Virus record (IMG/VR): IMGVR_UViG_3300015360_000007
Location: 1 to 49,334 of that record
DNA length: 49,334 nucleotides
From: a virus
Reading direction: 5' to 3' (one strand)
Positions within the stretch are counted from its first letter, which is position 1. The number at the start of each line of letters is the position of its first letter. Position numbers and translations under genes: made by a program. The notes beneath the pieces are model-generated. The model was not told the origin of the DNA and ran no database searches. It was given only the letters and a program-made list of their open reading frames with translations. Of the stretch, positions 18,162-27,032 are shown piece after piece.

Positions 18162-19304
18162 TCATTCCTCTGTAAATATTACAATAATGTCAAAAGTCCC
18201 CACACTGCTATTAAAAGTTTGTTTAATAGTTAGCCCTTCTCCCTCTCTTATGGTTACAGGCTTTGACCCAGGTTTATCACTATACAGGGGAATTAAAGTT
18301 TGCAACGCGTGGTCGGTAGATTCCACGTCACTAGCTCCGGAACCCCAGTCATCTGTACTAAATCTAGCTACTGAAAGTGCAGTGCTGCCCTCTCCCGAAA
18401 CGGTAGAATTTGTTTTGATTGTGACATTTACGTTTAAACTATCTGCAGTGTCAAAAGTAACCGGCGTTATGTTAGTTCCCGCGCTATGGTTGGAAATTCT
18501 TAGTGTTCTAAAAATACCCACAATTCCGGAGATAGGAGCAGTTTGAGAGTTTATAAGTTTAATTTCTCGTATTTTTACTACTACTCCGCTGCCCACTGCG
18601 TTTACTATACTAAACATTGATTTATTATTGCCTATAGCCGCAAGCTCAATTACTGCAGAAAAAGTTTTTTTCCCCGTGTCCTCAGATGCGGTTATAGGTA
18701 GCGCAGACTGATTAGAAGCAAGGGTAACGGGCATTGATGCAGACATGGTGGTCTGCCCTAGCGCCGCTGGAATTCCTGCATCTATTGAAACTAAACTAGC
18801 GTTTCCAGCAGTTTGTAATGTACTTGTAGCATTGTTGGTTAACTTTGTATCTATTGAAACTAAACTAGCGTTTCCAGCAGTTTGTAATGTACTTGTAGCA
18901 TTGTTGGTTAACTTTGTATCAATAGAATTTAGAGCAGTAGTTTGAATCACCTGATTTGCAGATGACGAGGCTCCCGTAGGCAGTACAATTGTGCCCACAA
19001 TAGAATCCACACTAACTCTGCCAGCTGCGGTTATGTCTAAGGTGTCAGTTCCGTCTGTTATTTTAACTGTAGAAGGAAAATTGCCTTGAATAAGGGCAGT
19101 TCCGTCAGCAATGCTTAAATTAGTGGCGCCGTCGGAGACAATTACGTTTCCGGACCCGATTTGGGTAATAATGTCAGAACTTGCCGCCCAAAGTAAGAAA
19201 TCCGTTGGGGGAATAGTGTAAGTAGCCGGAGACGCTGCAAGGCTAACTCCTGTATCCGGTATAGATATAGGGGACCCGGTTTGGTTTTTTAATACTTTAC
19301 TCAT
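18162..19304 (-). CDS. Repeat-containing fibre/decoration-like protein (380 aa)
   Basis: An N-terminal beta domain is followed by a perfect tandem pair of 23-residue units (S-I-D-T-K-L-T-N-N-A ...) plus a diverged third copy, then a C-terminal beta-sandwich-like domain of about 170 residues. The L-Q-T-A-G-N-A-S-L motif recurs in the 25238-26677 protein. Such trimeric repeats build shafts in phage fibres. The start overlaps the upstream stop (TAATG), with AAGGGA before it. Structural role inferred. Confidence 0.65.
   Translation of the reverse strand: MSKVLKNQTGSPISIPDTGVSLAASPATYTIPPTDFLLWAASSDIITQIGSGNVIVSDGATNLSIADGTALIQGNFPSTVKITDGTDTLDITAAGRVSVDSIVGTIVLPTGASSSANQVIQTTALNSIDTKLTNNATSTLQTAGNASLVSIDTKLTNNATSTLQTAGNASLVSIDAGIPAALGQTTMSASMPVTLASNQSALPITASEDTGKKTFSAVIELAAIGNNKSMFSIVNAVGSGVVVKIREIKLINSQTAPISGIVGIFRTLRISNHSAGTNITPVTFDTADSLNVNVTIKTNSTVSGEGSTALSVARFSTDDWGSGASDVESTDHALQTLIPLYSDKPGSKPVTIREGEGLTIKQTFNSSVGTFDIIVIFTEE
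18781..18918 (-). repeat. Perfect 69-base tandem duplication in a coding gene
   Basis: Bases 18781-18849 and 18850-18918 are identical over 69 bases, exactly 23 codons, in frame. No silent differences exist, so the duplication is recent or kept uniform by recombination. It changes the length of the protein shaft without breaking the frame. Confidence 0.95.
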
Positions 19305-19894
19305 TAATTAGTCCCTTTTACAATAAGTTGTACTGTTAGGTTTTTGCCAGATCCTGCTGATAAAAATGCAGCTAATCTTCGCCCAGAGGTCATGGTTACA
19401 GAAATTACACCAGAATCTGCAGACCTAACCGCAACACTGGATATAGAAGTCAATAAAGTTAAGTTAATTTCGTTACCTTCGTGTTCGTAGATTTGGAGCG
19501 TATAGGTATCTAGATCCTCAGTTCCAGCTGTAATTCGAACAATTTTAGGTAAAGTAATATTTACGGGTATATTAGATTTATTTGATGGAACGCCGGCAAT
19601 TGTTTGTAAATACGTTCCGGAAGTTGTAGTTCCAGACCGACCAAAGCTAAATCCGGGAGAAACGCCGTTACCGCCGTCAAGTAGTTGCCGCAATGTAGTT
19701 TCTGTGGTAACATCTGAATCTTTAAATTTCATTACGCCCGCATCGCCGCGGATGGTTGTATTGTCTAAGCCCTCTAAGGCTAGTCCTTTAGAAGCAACAA
19801 AATCTTGCGCCGGGTTTAGCTCAGTTGGAAACATGTCCAACGAACTGCCTGTTCCGGTGTCTTCTAATTTTAAGGGGCGAACTTTGTCAACCAT
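19304..19894 (-). CDS. Virion-type beta-rich protein (196 aa)
   Basis: The protein has a polar N-terminal half ending in a D-G-G-N-G-V-S-P-G-F turn, typical of fibre-associated domains. The C-terminal half is an immunoglobulin-like series of beta strands (NIPVNITLPKIVRITAG ...). It starts after an intrinsic terminator, with only a weak GAGTG ribosome site. Probably part of the tail or capsid surface; no specific family recognised. Confidence 0.6.
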   Translation of the reverse strand: MVDKVRPLKLEDTGTGSSLDMFPTELNPAQDFVASKGLALEGLDNTTIRGDAGVMKFKDSDVTTETTLRQLLDGGNGVSPGFSFGRSGTTTSGTYLQTIAGVPSNKSNIPVNITLPKIVRITAGTEDLDTYTLQIYEHEGNEINLTLLTSISSVAVRSADSGVISVTMTSGRRLAAFLSAGSGKNLTVQLIVKGTN

Positions 19895-19907
19895 AATTTC
19901 ACTCTAT

Positions 19908-19940
19908 AAAAAAAGACGCGGAGCCCTAAAGCCCCGCATC
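19908..19940 (-). terminator. Intrinsic terminator (leftward)
   Basis: Read leftward, GATGCGGGGC pairs with GCTCCGCGTC with wobbles around a TTTAGG loop, followed by seven T. It lies between the genes ending at 19957 and starting at 19894, so expression of the last structural genes is reduced or needs readthrough. Confidence 0.8.
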
Positions 19941-19956
19941 CGAATTTAGCTACTAA

Positions 19957-20793
19957 TTAAAGAGCTTTTTTACCAATAAATTGAAATCTAATGTGCAAGT
20001 TAGTAGCATTTTTAGCTACTCCGGCTTGTATAACTAAATTTCCAGCGCCCGAAGGAGCAGTTGCAGTAATCAATCCAGCAGTTGCAGCAGACATGTAGTA
20101 TCTACTTCCGGCAGTTAAGCCCGTAAAGCCAGACAACAGTCCTTCTGAAACAACGTCAACGCTAGCCGCTGCAGCCTGGGTAGTGCGAGCAAAACCGATG
20201 TACGAAAGACTTGTCGCGTCTGCGTTTGACCGACCTTTAAGGACCGTATCAGCAGCAGATATGTAAAGAATGTCGTTAGCTGTAACGCCGCCGACGCCTG
20301 CAGTATAGACGTTTGACAAACGGTTAGCATCAGACACGGAGCTCAAGTCATCCCAAACAGATCCGGTCCAAGCAAACATTCTGTCGCCTGTGCTATCCCA
20401 TACCAAAAAGCCTTCGCCTGAAACGGTAGGAGTTGCGGTAGGAACGCCTGCAATTTGAGGCAATCGGAATGAGTCCACTTCCCCAGCAACGTCAGTAATT
20501 ACGGGAAAAAGCACAGACCCGGTTGTTTCCATTGTATTATCAACAGAATCAAACATAAGGTCATCTGGTTTTCGAGTTCCGCTAGTAACTACAATAGATC
20601 CTGCTGTAGGATCGTTAAACGAAAGAAGCTTAATATCAGATACATCTTGATTGTTAAGATCAAGCCCTGTTCCGGCTAAAACAGGTCCGCCACCAGTAAC
20701 AACATACGAAAGTAGCGTAATGTCGTCAGCAGCCGAGTCCATTTCTTCAGGTAAGCCAAGAGCGCCAATTTTCAGTAATTTAATTTGAGCCAT
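19957..20793 (-). CDS. Virion-type protein with a C-terminal YYxS domain (278 aa)
   Basis: The N-terminal 150 residues are a fibre-like beta-rich region (G-S-V-W-D-D-L-S-S-V-S-D-A-N-R-L). The C-terminal 110 residues hold L-T-A-G-S-R-Y-Y-M-S-A-A-T-A-G-L-I-T, a domain shared with the protein at 21312-21782 and common on phage fibre or decoration proteins. ATG 20793 is chosen because GGAG lies eight bases upstream; a TTG at 20808 is unsupported. A terminator follows. Confidence 0.65.
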   Translation of the reverse strand: MAQIKLLKIGALGLPEEMDSAADDITLLSYVVTGGGPVLAGTGLDLNNQDVSDIKLLSFNDPTAGSIVVTSGTRKPDDLMFDSVDNTMETTGSVLFPVITDVAGEVDSFRLPQIAGVPTATPTVSGEGFLVWDSTGDRMFAWTGSVWDDLSSVSDANRLSNVYTAGVGGVTANDILYISAADTVLKGRSNADATSLSYIGFARTTQAAAASVDVVSEGLLSGFTGLTAGSRYYMSAATAGLITATAPSGAGNLVIQAGVAKNATNLHIRFQFIGKKAL

Positions 20794-20854
20794 AAAATAA
20801 TTCTCCAAAAAAGTTATAAATTAAAAACATTTTTGGTCTTGTAAACCTAACTTC

Positions 20855-21253
20855 TTATAACTTTTTAACTTCAAACAATTCATTAATAGCGCAATCTTTC
20901 AAACTCATTCCAATTTCTGCTTCGATACGCTTAACCATATCCAGATAAGAAGTTTCAGATGTCTGAAATACTTTGTCTGCAGCGGTAACGTGATCTTTAA
21001 ACAAATCTAGCTTAAGTTTGTGATTCTCTATATGTTTTGCAAGTAGCTCTTTTTCTAAATTAACAATACGTTTTTTCAATTTGGCTATTTCCATTTCTTC
21101 AATGGTTGTCCGCCATTCCCAATAAAGCTCCGGTCGAATTCTAGCAGCAGATTCCAGCTCTAGAGGAGTTTCCTGCTCTAATTCCGGAAGCAAAACTACT
21201 TTTTCTTCTAAATCCATTTTCTTTAGTTCAATTTCTTTTTTCATTCTAGCCAT
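20855..21253 (-). CDS. Coiled-coil protein (132 aa)
   Basis: Almost entirely helical with long charged heptad stretches (EMEIAKLKKRIVNLEKELLAK). AAAGGGG precedes the ATG. It may be a virion assembly factor or small scaffold for the fibre proteins around it. No family recognised. Confidence 0.6.
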   Translation of the reverse strand: MARMKKEIELKKMDLEEKVVLLPELEQETPLELESAARIRPELYWEWRTTIEEMEIAKLKKRIVNLEKELLAKHIENHKLKLDLFKDHVTAADKVFQTSETSYLDMVKRIEAEIGMSLKDCAINELFEVKKL

Positions 21254-21311
21254 ACTCTGCCCCTTTACTTATCTTATTTTGTTATGCACTAAGTCTATGT
21301 TGCTATAATCA

Positions 21312-21782
21312 TTACGCCGCTCTAATTATCGGTGTCGTAAGCTGTACAAAAAATCTTGTTGAGCTTCGCGGTTGTCCTATATTTATAACCACAGAACTGG
21401 CAGCTGTTGGGACTACCGTAGTAATCAACCCTGCGGTGGCATCAGACAGAAAATAGTACGATCCTATAGACAAACCGGCTAGCACGGCTGTAGTCACACC
21501 GCACATCTGTATATCACAGGTAGTTGCGGTTGGCTTAGCTATAACAATCCCAATAACCCTAGCGTTAGCAATTGCATTAGCTTGTGCATTAACAACTGTG
21601 GAGCCGCTCATACGAACTGCGGCGCCAACATAAACTGTTGCATTGCACAAAGCATTTTCTAAAACGTTGTCTGCTGTACCGCCGCCGCCCGAATAACTAG
21701 CTACTGTATCTGGATACGCAGTAGTGTTCTGATAATTATCCGGTCCTCTTTGCAGTACTGCGTTTGGATCGCACTTACTCAT
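21312..21782 (-). CDS. YYxS-domain virion-type protein (156 aa)
   Basis: After a short N-terminal linker with G-G-G-G-T-A-D-N, the protein consists of the same domain as the end of the 19957-20793 protein (G-S-Y-Y-F-L-S-D-A-T-A-G-L-I-T). The two are therefore paralogous in this module. GAGGG precedes the start. Surface decoration or fibre-tip role inferred. Confidence 0.65.
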   Translation of the reverse strand: MSKCDPNAVLQRGPDNYQNTTAYPDTVASYSGGGGTADNVLENALCNATVYVGAAVRMSGSTVVNAQANAIANARVIGIVIAKPTATTCDIQMCGVTTAVLAGLSIGSYYFLSDATAGLITTVVPTAASSVVINIGQPRSSTRFFVQLTTPIIRAA

Positions 21783-21803
21783 AAGCCCTCATTATTGCAA
21801 AGA

Positions 21804-22475
21804 TTAACCTACGTCACTTTCGCCCATTTCCATACGCAGCTCGCGTTGCTTTTTTTCTTCTAAAAGCTGCTCTGGCGATCTAAAACCACCAATAGTGTCG
21901 CGAGCAACTTCGCCAACTTCTTGAACTCCCGGAGGCAGTGCCGCTGAAGCCGCCCATTGTAGCATATCAGATGCAGATGCCTCGTTGCCGCCGCTGAGAG
22001 CCGAAGCCACTCCTGCCATAAATGCGCCTGCGCCGGCTAATTTGCCTCTAACTGCAGACTTGGCTCTACCTGCCAAAAACTCTGCGCCTTTTTTAGCTGT
22101 GGTGGCTATAGCCCCCGCTGCTTTTTTTCCCGCAGTTCCCCATATATCTTTAGCGCCAACTTTTAACATATCTTCGTTTAATTTTGGGGTAGTTCCAGTT
22201 ATAGTTTTTATAGGAGTATTGGTACTAATAACTTCCGGCTTTCCTACATTAACCTTAAACGTTTGATCTTCGGAACTAGCTAGCTTAAATGCTTCTTTGC
22301 CGCCCGCGCCCGTAACGCCCGTAGATTTAACTAAATTATCGCCGTCTTGCTGCTTTTTTATATTTAATACAATCTGGTTTGCCCTATCCATTTGAGTGGT
22401 AGTGCCAGTTTTAGCAATTGTTTCTTTAAGCCTTAATGCCTCATCTAAACTCGGAATTTTTTTTGGTTCAGCCAT
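21804..22475 (-). CDS. Ala/Gly/Lys-rich protein, possible minor ejection protein (223 aa)
   Basis: The first 100 residues are polar and helical, followed by a small-residue-rich amphipathic region (AGAFMAGVASALSGG) and a charged C-terminus (QLLEEKKQRELRMEMG). The composition resembles the larger candidate ejection proteins at 27095-33007. AAGGAT precedes the start. Function inferred from composition only. Confidence 0.45.
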   Translation of the reverse strand: MAEPKKIPSLDEALRLKETIAKTGTTTQMDRANQIVLNIKKQQDGDNLVKSTGVTGAGGKEAFKLASSEDQTFKVNVGKPEVISTNTPIKTITGTTPKLNEDMLKVGAKDIWGTAGKKAAGAIATTAKKGAEFLAGRAKSAVRGKLAGAGAFMAGVASALSGGNEASASDMLQWAASAALPPGVQEVGEVARDTIGGFRSPEQLLEEKKQRELRMEMGESDVG

Positions 22476-22485
22476 AAAGATATCC

Positions 22486-22734
22486 TTATTGTAACAATTT
22501 AATTATAATCTGAATTGCGCCCGTAGTCGATGCAACCGCAACTAGGAATTTTAACACCCCAGATACTTGCGCAACGTGGGTTTTTATCGGAGCCAAATCG
22601 GTTTCAAGCAGTTCTGTTCGGCGCATATGCTCTTCTAATGAAGACGTATTTTTAATTAACGTCTTATCAACCGAATCTATTCGTTCATCCAATTTATCTA
22701 ATTTTGTAATAACGTCTACGTGAAACTTTTCCAT
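22486..22734 (-). CDS. Coiled-coil protein with C-terminal membrane segment, XhlA-like (82 aa)
   Basis: The N-terminal 50 residues form a coiled coil (LDKLDERIDSVDKTL ... EEHMRRTELLE). The C-terminus is hydrophobic (FLVAVASTTGAIQIIIKLL). This is the arrangement of small phage proteins near lysis or tail genes, some of the XhlA type. AGAGGGA precedes the start. A lysis-helper role is possible. Confidence 0.6.
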   Translation of the reverse strand: MEKFHVDVITKLDKLDERIDSVDKTLIKNTSSLEEHMRRTELLETDLAPIKTHVAQVSGVLKFLVAVASTTGAIQIIIKLLQ

Positions 22735-22736
22735 TT

Positions 22737-22934
22737 TTAGCGATTCCCTCTGCGATTACGTCTTTCTGGCTGACCTCGGTCTATTTGTTCATAAAACTGA
22801 AGTTGGCGTTCTCTTTTTTCAGCTTCAGTCCGGGTGTCAAATTCCCCAACTCTCCGCCCACTAGTTCTCGAAAACAGCACGTATTCGTCATCTATTTTTT
22901 TAATGATATACTTATCTGCTATTTTGTTGCTCAC
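22737..22934 (-). CDS. Small conserved phage protein (65 aa), GTG start
   Basis: The sequence matches a widespread small phage protein: E-Y-V-L-F-S-R-T-S-G-R-R-V-G-E-F-D-T then E-A-E-K-R-E-R-Q-L-Q-F-Y, which I recall as common but without known function. The GTG at 22934 follows AAGGG; no ATG is available. The C-terminus is very basic. Confidence 0.6.
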   Translation of the reverse strand: MSNKIADKYIIKKIDDEYVLFSRTSGRRVGEFDTRTEAEKRERQLQFYEQIDRGQPERRNRRGNR

Positions 22935-22936
22935 AG

Positions 22937-23269
22937 TTACACGCCCTTAGCATTTATTATAACACTGGCGCTGTTTATAGTTCCTGATGCCCGAGTTACT
23001 CGAATCCGTAAATGCTTATAAAACACATCCGCAGTGTTAACCATTATAGTATTTGTGTCAGAGTTAATTGCTTGGCTAGACAAATTGACAAAAGTCAGAC
23101 CGTCGTTAGATATGTCTACTCTAATTGTGCCTACTCCCGTACCAACTACTGCATCCCAAGAAATTTGAAGTGCGTAGCCGTAGAGAGAATCTAAATGCAC
23201 AATTTCACCATTAGTTGAAGCGGCAACAATGCTAGTTCCGCTAAATACGGTATCCTGCATAATTCTCAT
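22937..23269 (-). CDS. Beta-sandwich virion-type protein (110 aa)
   Basis: A single small beta-sandwich: the strand pattern and V-D-I-S-N-D-G-L-T-F-V-N-L turn resemble discoidin/Ig-like decorating domains seen in phage structural regions. It shares overall layout with the protein at 26679-27032. GGGAG precedes the start, which overlaps the previous stop (TAATG). Confidence 0.6.
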   Translation of the reverse strand: MRIMQDTVFSGTSIVAASTNGEIVHLDSLYGYALQISWDAVVGTGVGTIRVDISNDGLTFVNLSSQAINSDTNTIMVNTADVFYKHLRIRVTRASGTINSASVIINAKGV

Positions 23270-23433
23270 TAGAAACTCCCTAGCGTGACGGTATCTGCTT
23301 CATTGCCTAAAGCAACCCACTTTAGGTACTCTTTATACTGAGCATTGTCTAAAGTTACGGGAAAAAATTGGAAAGTTTCGTTGTCTTTAATTACTACAAT
23401 TTCTAAATCTCGAACTAATTTTGTATATTTCAT
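23269..23433 (-). CDS. Small hypothetical protein (54 aa)
   Basis: An ATG at 23433 with AGGAGT upstream opens a 54-residue frame that fills the gap between two structural genes. The product has a beta start (KLVRDLEIVVIKDN) and helical end (YKEYLKWVALGN). Its TAA overlaps the next ATG. Small proteins of this pattern accompany fibre genes in other phages. Confidence 0.6.
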   Translation of the reverse strand: MKYTKLVRDLEIVVIKDNETFQFFPVTLDNAQYKEYLKWVALGNEADTVTLGSF

Positions 23434-23448
23434 ATTTGAACTCCTTTT

Positions 23449-24657
23449 TTACGGTATTTCTGAATCAGCAGCATAGTGATAAACAACCATTGCTCTGTCT
23501 GTAGATGTAAGTCCTGTTCCGATAACTCTAAAAGATTTTTCAGCAATAAAGTCTGCGACTACTGCAATAAAATCATTTCCTACGCGAATATTTCCCAATA
23601 CTCCGTTAGCATCATATGTAGTAATTGTAGGCGCTGCTCTCATGCTAACCGAAAACCTAGAAGTCCAGATCATACTTCTATAATCAACGATTGGGTGCCC
23701 GTCTGAATAAAAACTTTCAATGCCTACGTTTGTAGCAGTTCCAAGATTTGTATCAAGATTGTAACTTTTAGTATAATATCTTTGACAAAGAACTAACTCT
23801 GCTGCTAATGTAGGAGCAGATCTCTGAAACGCTTGCTGATTATTATTGCCTTTAACTAAACTAATATTTGATAATCTAAATGTATTGCCCGCGGTAGCCA
23901 TAGCGTTTGCTTGTCCTGTTACGGCAAATACGGCTGCAGGATCTCCCCATACAGTATTTGCGGCGCCTTGCTGAGAAGCTCCGGCAGCAACCATAAAGTT
24001 TAGCACAAGCCCTCTGCCAGTAGTAAAATTCCAAGCAGTTGCTCCAGATGTAAATGGGTCAGCCGGGATTGTAATATGCTTACGTTCCCAAGTGTTAGAT
24101 GCATTTACGGTATAAGAAGTGCGATATCCCCAGTCATTTCCTGTCTTGCCTATAAATAGTGAATAAGTTCCAGCTACTGTAGCCGTAACATTAAATGATA
24201 TTGTCATTGGCTGGCTAACTAGTCCTCGAATGTTGAAGCCTTCGATCAACTGTCGTATTTGATAAAAATCTGTTGCCGCCATTGCGCCGCCAGTATCGCA
24301 AGTTACTTGCAAAGAATAATTAGTCGCAACGTCTGGAGTTGTGGTAGTCCGGCTTAAAGTTTGTTGCGTGTTAGTTGTGTTGTCATCTACTCGAAAACGG
24401 TCTGCAGTGTAGACTCCGCTAACGTTAGAAAATGAAGTCCCGCGTTGCCAAAAGTCAAACCCGCCGTTAATAATTAGATTCGGCTCTCTATTGTCTAATC
24501 TGACAAAAGCCGCGCCATTGTATTTATAAGTTCCAGCTTCTAAAGAGCCAGTTCCATCATTAATATAAAGATCTCCAGATATTGAATTTGCTGGAGCTGT
24601 GGACTGAGGCACTAAAGCCGCTGTGGTAAATGAAGGTCGTTTTCCGGTATATGACAT
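23449..24657 (-). CDS. Tail-fibre-like protein with carbohydrate-binding-type module (402 aa)
   Basis: The N-terminus resembles a short fibre attachment with a G-T-Y-K-Y-N-G-A-A-F turn. From about residue 60 it shows the phage fibre signature N-G-G-F-D-F-W-Q-R-G-T-S-F followed by A-D-R-F-R-V. This begins a jelly-roll (CBM-like) domain found in many phage receptor-binding or fibre proteins. The rest is beta-rich. AGGAG precedes the start. It is the best candidate for host-surface recognition. Confidence 0.7.
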   Translation of the reverse strand: MSYTGKRPSFTTAALVPQSTAPANSISGDLYINDGTGSLEAGTYKYNGAAFVRLDNREPNLIINGGFDFWQRGTSFSNVSGVYTADRFRVDDNTTNTQQTLSRTTTTPDVATNYSLQVTCDTGGAMAATDFYQIRQLIEGFNIRGLVSQPMTISFNVTATVAGTYSLFIGKTGNDWGYRTSYTVNASNTWERKHITIPADPFTSGATAWNFTTGRGLVLNFMVAAGASQQGAANTVWGDPAAVFAVTGQANAMATAGNTFRLSNISLVKGNNNQQAFQRSAPTLAAELVLCQRYYTKSYNLDTNLGTATNVGIESFYSDGHPIVDYRSMIWTSRFSVSMRAAPTITTYDANGVLGNIRVGNDFIAVVADFIAEKSFRVIGTGLTSTDRAMVVYHYAADSEIP

Positions 24658-24669
24658 ATGTTTCTCCTG

Positions 24670-25170
24670 TTAAGCTCTAAACCAATTAGTTCCATTAGAC
24701 ACAAAAATTGCAGCATCGAGATCCGAGTTCATAATATAGCTAGCGGCTACGGTTTCAATCTGTTCTCCCGCATTTCTCGCTATAGTAATGTTATTTAGCC
24801 GGGCGTTACCAGTGCGGTCCTTTACAATGACATATCGATCTGCAGCTGGAGCAGGTAAGGTGACAGTTATAGCCGTAGCAGAAGTGTCAACTAAATACGT
24901 TGTATTAGCTACAGCATTAGTGTTACCAGATATTGAGCTAACTAAAAACACGCTTGAAGATAGACTTGACCAGTTAGTGCTCAAACCCGCGTCTGTTTTT
25001 TTGTAAATTTCGGAAGTGCCCGAGCGTATGTAGACAGAGCCTATAGGCGCAGATTTGGCTGTGGATGTAGGATTGTCTGTATCTCCGGTAATGATTTCAA
25101 CGGAAGATTTAAAGCGCAAGATATTTTTAAGTATCTTAACCGCAGTGTTATTAAAAATCGAGGCTGGCAT
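24670..25170 (-). CDS. Short fibre-tip-like protein (166 aa)
   Basis: A helical and polar N-terminal stretch (K-I-L-K-N-I-L-R-F-K-S-S) leads to a C-terminal beta domain with T-A-I-T-V-T-L-P and Y-V-I-V-K-D-R-T-G-N-A. This domain is also present at the end of the 36044-36700 protein. AGGAG precedes the start. Likely a trimeric tip or collar component. Confidence 0.6.
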   Translation of the reverse strand: MPASIFNNTAVKILKNILRFKSSVEIITGDTDNPTSTAKSAPIGSVYIRSGTSEIYKKTDAGLSTNWSSLSSSVFLVSSISGNTNAVANTTYLVDTSATAITVTLPAPAADRYVIVKDRTGNARLNNITIARNAGEQIETVAASYIMNSDLDAAIFVSNGTNWFRA

Positions 25171-25237
25171 TAAAGCTCCTGTAAGTAATTCTTATTTAGT
25201 GGGTAGTCCTTTACCCAGTTACATTAATATAAAGCTA

Positions 25238-26677
25238 TTATCCAAGAAAATTGATCGAAATAAAGCCCAAGGTTAAAGCCGTGTTTTTCATGTTTCTTAA
25301 GCTAATTCGGGTACTTGCGGGTATGCTAACTTCCATTTCTCCGCCACCTAGTGGTAAAATGCAATGCAGTACTTCGGCGGCAGCCGCTCCAGTGTACAGA
25401 CCAATAAACTCCCCAATATCGTCAACAACTATGATCTTTCTAACTGCAGCAGCGGTAGAAGCTACGAACTGAGTGGGGCTAGAGGCAGAAGCCGGTATGT
25501 TAGTACTTGATATATCAACTAAGGGAGTATCAAGTTGGTCAACTGGACCAAGTCGGTTAGTATTGGTTAAAACTGTAGCTAAACTAGTTTCGGTTGCTGC
25601 GCCAGAAGGTAAAGGAACTGCAGCCAAAGATACGGGCACAGCGACGGCACGTAATTGCGTATCGGTCAGTGGTCCAGATACAGGTACGGCGGTAGCTCGC
25701 AATTCCGTATTGGTTAGCGGTCCAGATACTGGTTGCGTTCCCTGAAAAAAGGTCCCAGACACAGGTTGAGTGGCTTGAAAAAATGTTCCAGATACTGGTT
25801 GGGTAGCTTGAAAAAAGGTCCCAGACACAGGTTGCGTTACTCCGGACCCATCGGTTAATAGCCTTGTAGCTGTTACGGTCAAGTTTGCCGGCACTTTTCC
25901 ATTTAGCGTACTAAGTGTAGCTTCGGTTGATGCGCCTGCAGGCAATGGCAAAGAGGCAGCTGAAACTGGCTGCGTTACTCCGGACCCATCGGTTAATAGC
26001 CTTGTAGCTGTTACGGTCAAGTTTGCTGGGACTTTGCCGTCAAGGGAGCTTAGAGAACTGTTGCCTGTAGTCTGCAATGCTGAAGTACTGGCGCCCGTAG
26101 GTAAACTAACAGTTCCAGATACGTTTGTAATATTCCAAGTTCCCGACTGCACAGCGGACACGGAGTCAGAAACAGAAGTTAAATCTCTTATGTCTAAATT
26201 TGTAGCGGTAACAGTTACTGATGGCATAGTTAGCACATCAACTTGAATTTCTGTTCCGGCTACGGTCCCGGCTAAAGTAGCTAAATGACCAATTTCAGTA
26301 GTTTGATTTGCACTAGTTGCGGCTCCACTAGGTAATGCAGAGGTAATTACGTCTACTTGTACCTTACTTGCCGTAACTGCAGACGCCAGAGTGCCCGTGT
26401 CTGTTTTTACAGTTAATAGCGTAGCTTCGGTTGAAAAATCTTTAGCAACTAAAAGCCCCGTATCTGTTTTTACCGTTAATAGCGTAGTTTGGGTTGCAAA
26501 ATCTTTAGCAACTAAAAGCCCCGTATCTGTTTTTACAGTTAATAGCGTAGCTTGGGTTGCAAAATCTTTAGCATTTAAGGTTGTGGCTAAAGTAATCTGA
26601 GTATCTTGTTTAATTTCAGTAGCTAACCCAGAACCCGTTGCGGTAATAGGTTGTGCGGGATATACGAATAATGCCAT
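25238..26677 (-). CDS. Repeat-rich shaft protein (479 aa)
   Basis: The N-terminal third has three 21-residue units (T-L-L-T-V-K-T-D-T-G-L-L-V-A-K-D-F). The middle has two copies of a longer unit containing N-L-T-V-T-A-T-R-L-L-T-D-G-S-G-V, and then four 11-residue units (Q-P-V-S-G-T-F-F-Q). The C-terminal 120 residues are a compact non-repetitive beta domain. Repeating beta units in multiples that keep frame are typical of fibrous phage shafts. GGAG precedes the start. Confidence 0.7.
   Translation of the reverse strand: MALFVYPAQPITATGSGLATEIKQDTQITLATTLNAKDFATQATLLTVKTDTGLLVAKDFATQTTLLTVKTDTGLLVAKDFSTEATLLTVKTDTGTLASAVTASKVQVDVITSALPSGAATSANQTTEIGHLATLAGTVAGTEIQVDVLTMPSVTVTATNLDIRDLTSVSDSVSAVQSGTWNITNVSGTVSLPTGASTSALQTTGNSSLSSLDGKVPANLTVTATRLLTDGSGVTQPVSAASLPLPAGASTEATLSTLNGKVPANLTVTATRLLTDGSGVTQPVSGTFFQATQPVSGTFFQATQPVSGTFFQGTQPVSGPLTNTELRATAVPVSGPLTDTQLRAVAVPVSLAAVPLPSGAATETSLATVLTNTNRLGPVDQLDTPLVDISSTNIPASASSPTQFVASTAAAVRKIIVVDDIGEFIGLYTGAAAAEVLHCILPLGGGEMEVSIPASTRISLRNMKNTALTLGFISINFLG
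25739..26589 (-). repeat. Three sets of coding tandem/direct repeats
   Basis: Set one: 33-base units at about 25739-25837. Set two: 56 identical bases at 25833-25888 and 25971-26026, 138 bases apart. Set three: 63-base units beginning near 26401, 26464 and 26527. All periods are multiples of three, so gain or loss of units keeps the frame of the shaft gene. Confidence 0.9.
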
Positions 26678-26678
26678 A

Positions 26679-27032
26679 TTATGCTCCGATGCTTTTCATA
26701 GTTAAAGTTGCAGTTAAGTTACCAACGCCAGATGTGTAAATATATTTTAATCTCATATCTGTAAAAGGCATTTCCTTAAACAAAATTTGATGATCGCCAG
26801 AGGCTCCAGTTATGTCAATGGTTGCAGACCCAAAACTAAGGTTAAACCAAGGGTCAAATTCGCCATTTCGGGCTTGAACGGCAATAGCGCCTACGGGCGC
26901 GGTCCCGGTCCAAGAAATATGAATAGTGGCGTTGTCTAATTGGAGGACATTTGTGGCTGCAGATGTCTGATCAGCGGCTAAACTGACTGCATCTAGCATT
27001 TTAAATGATTTTACGACGTGTTTTCGGCTCAT
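26679..27032 (-). CDS. Beta-sandwich virion-type protein (117 aa)
   Basis: A single beta domain with I-H-I-S-W-T-G-T and W-F-N-L-S-F-G turns, similar in layout to the 110-residue protein at 22937-23269. It starts after AAGG and lies directly upstream of the shaft gene. Probably decorates or joins the fibre. No specific family recognised. Confidence 0.6.
   Translation of the reverse strand: MSRKHVVKSFKMLDAVSLAADQTSAATNVLQLDNATIHISWTGTAPVGAIAVQARNGEFDPWFNLSFGSATIDITGASGDHQILFKEMPFTDMRLKYIYTSGVGNLTATLTMKSIGA

Noticed and set aside
25200-25217. Hairpin TGGGTA/TACCCA after the shaft gene as a terminator
   Set aside because: The stem is good but no T run follows on either strand; it could be an RNA-processing or stability element.
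18162-26677. Diversity-generating retroelement acting on the fibre genes
   Set aside because: No reverse transcriptase gene and no template/variable repeat pair with adenine-specific differences; the repeats are ordinary tandem units.
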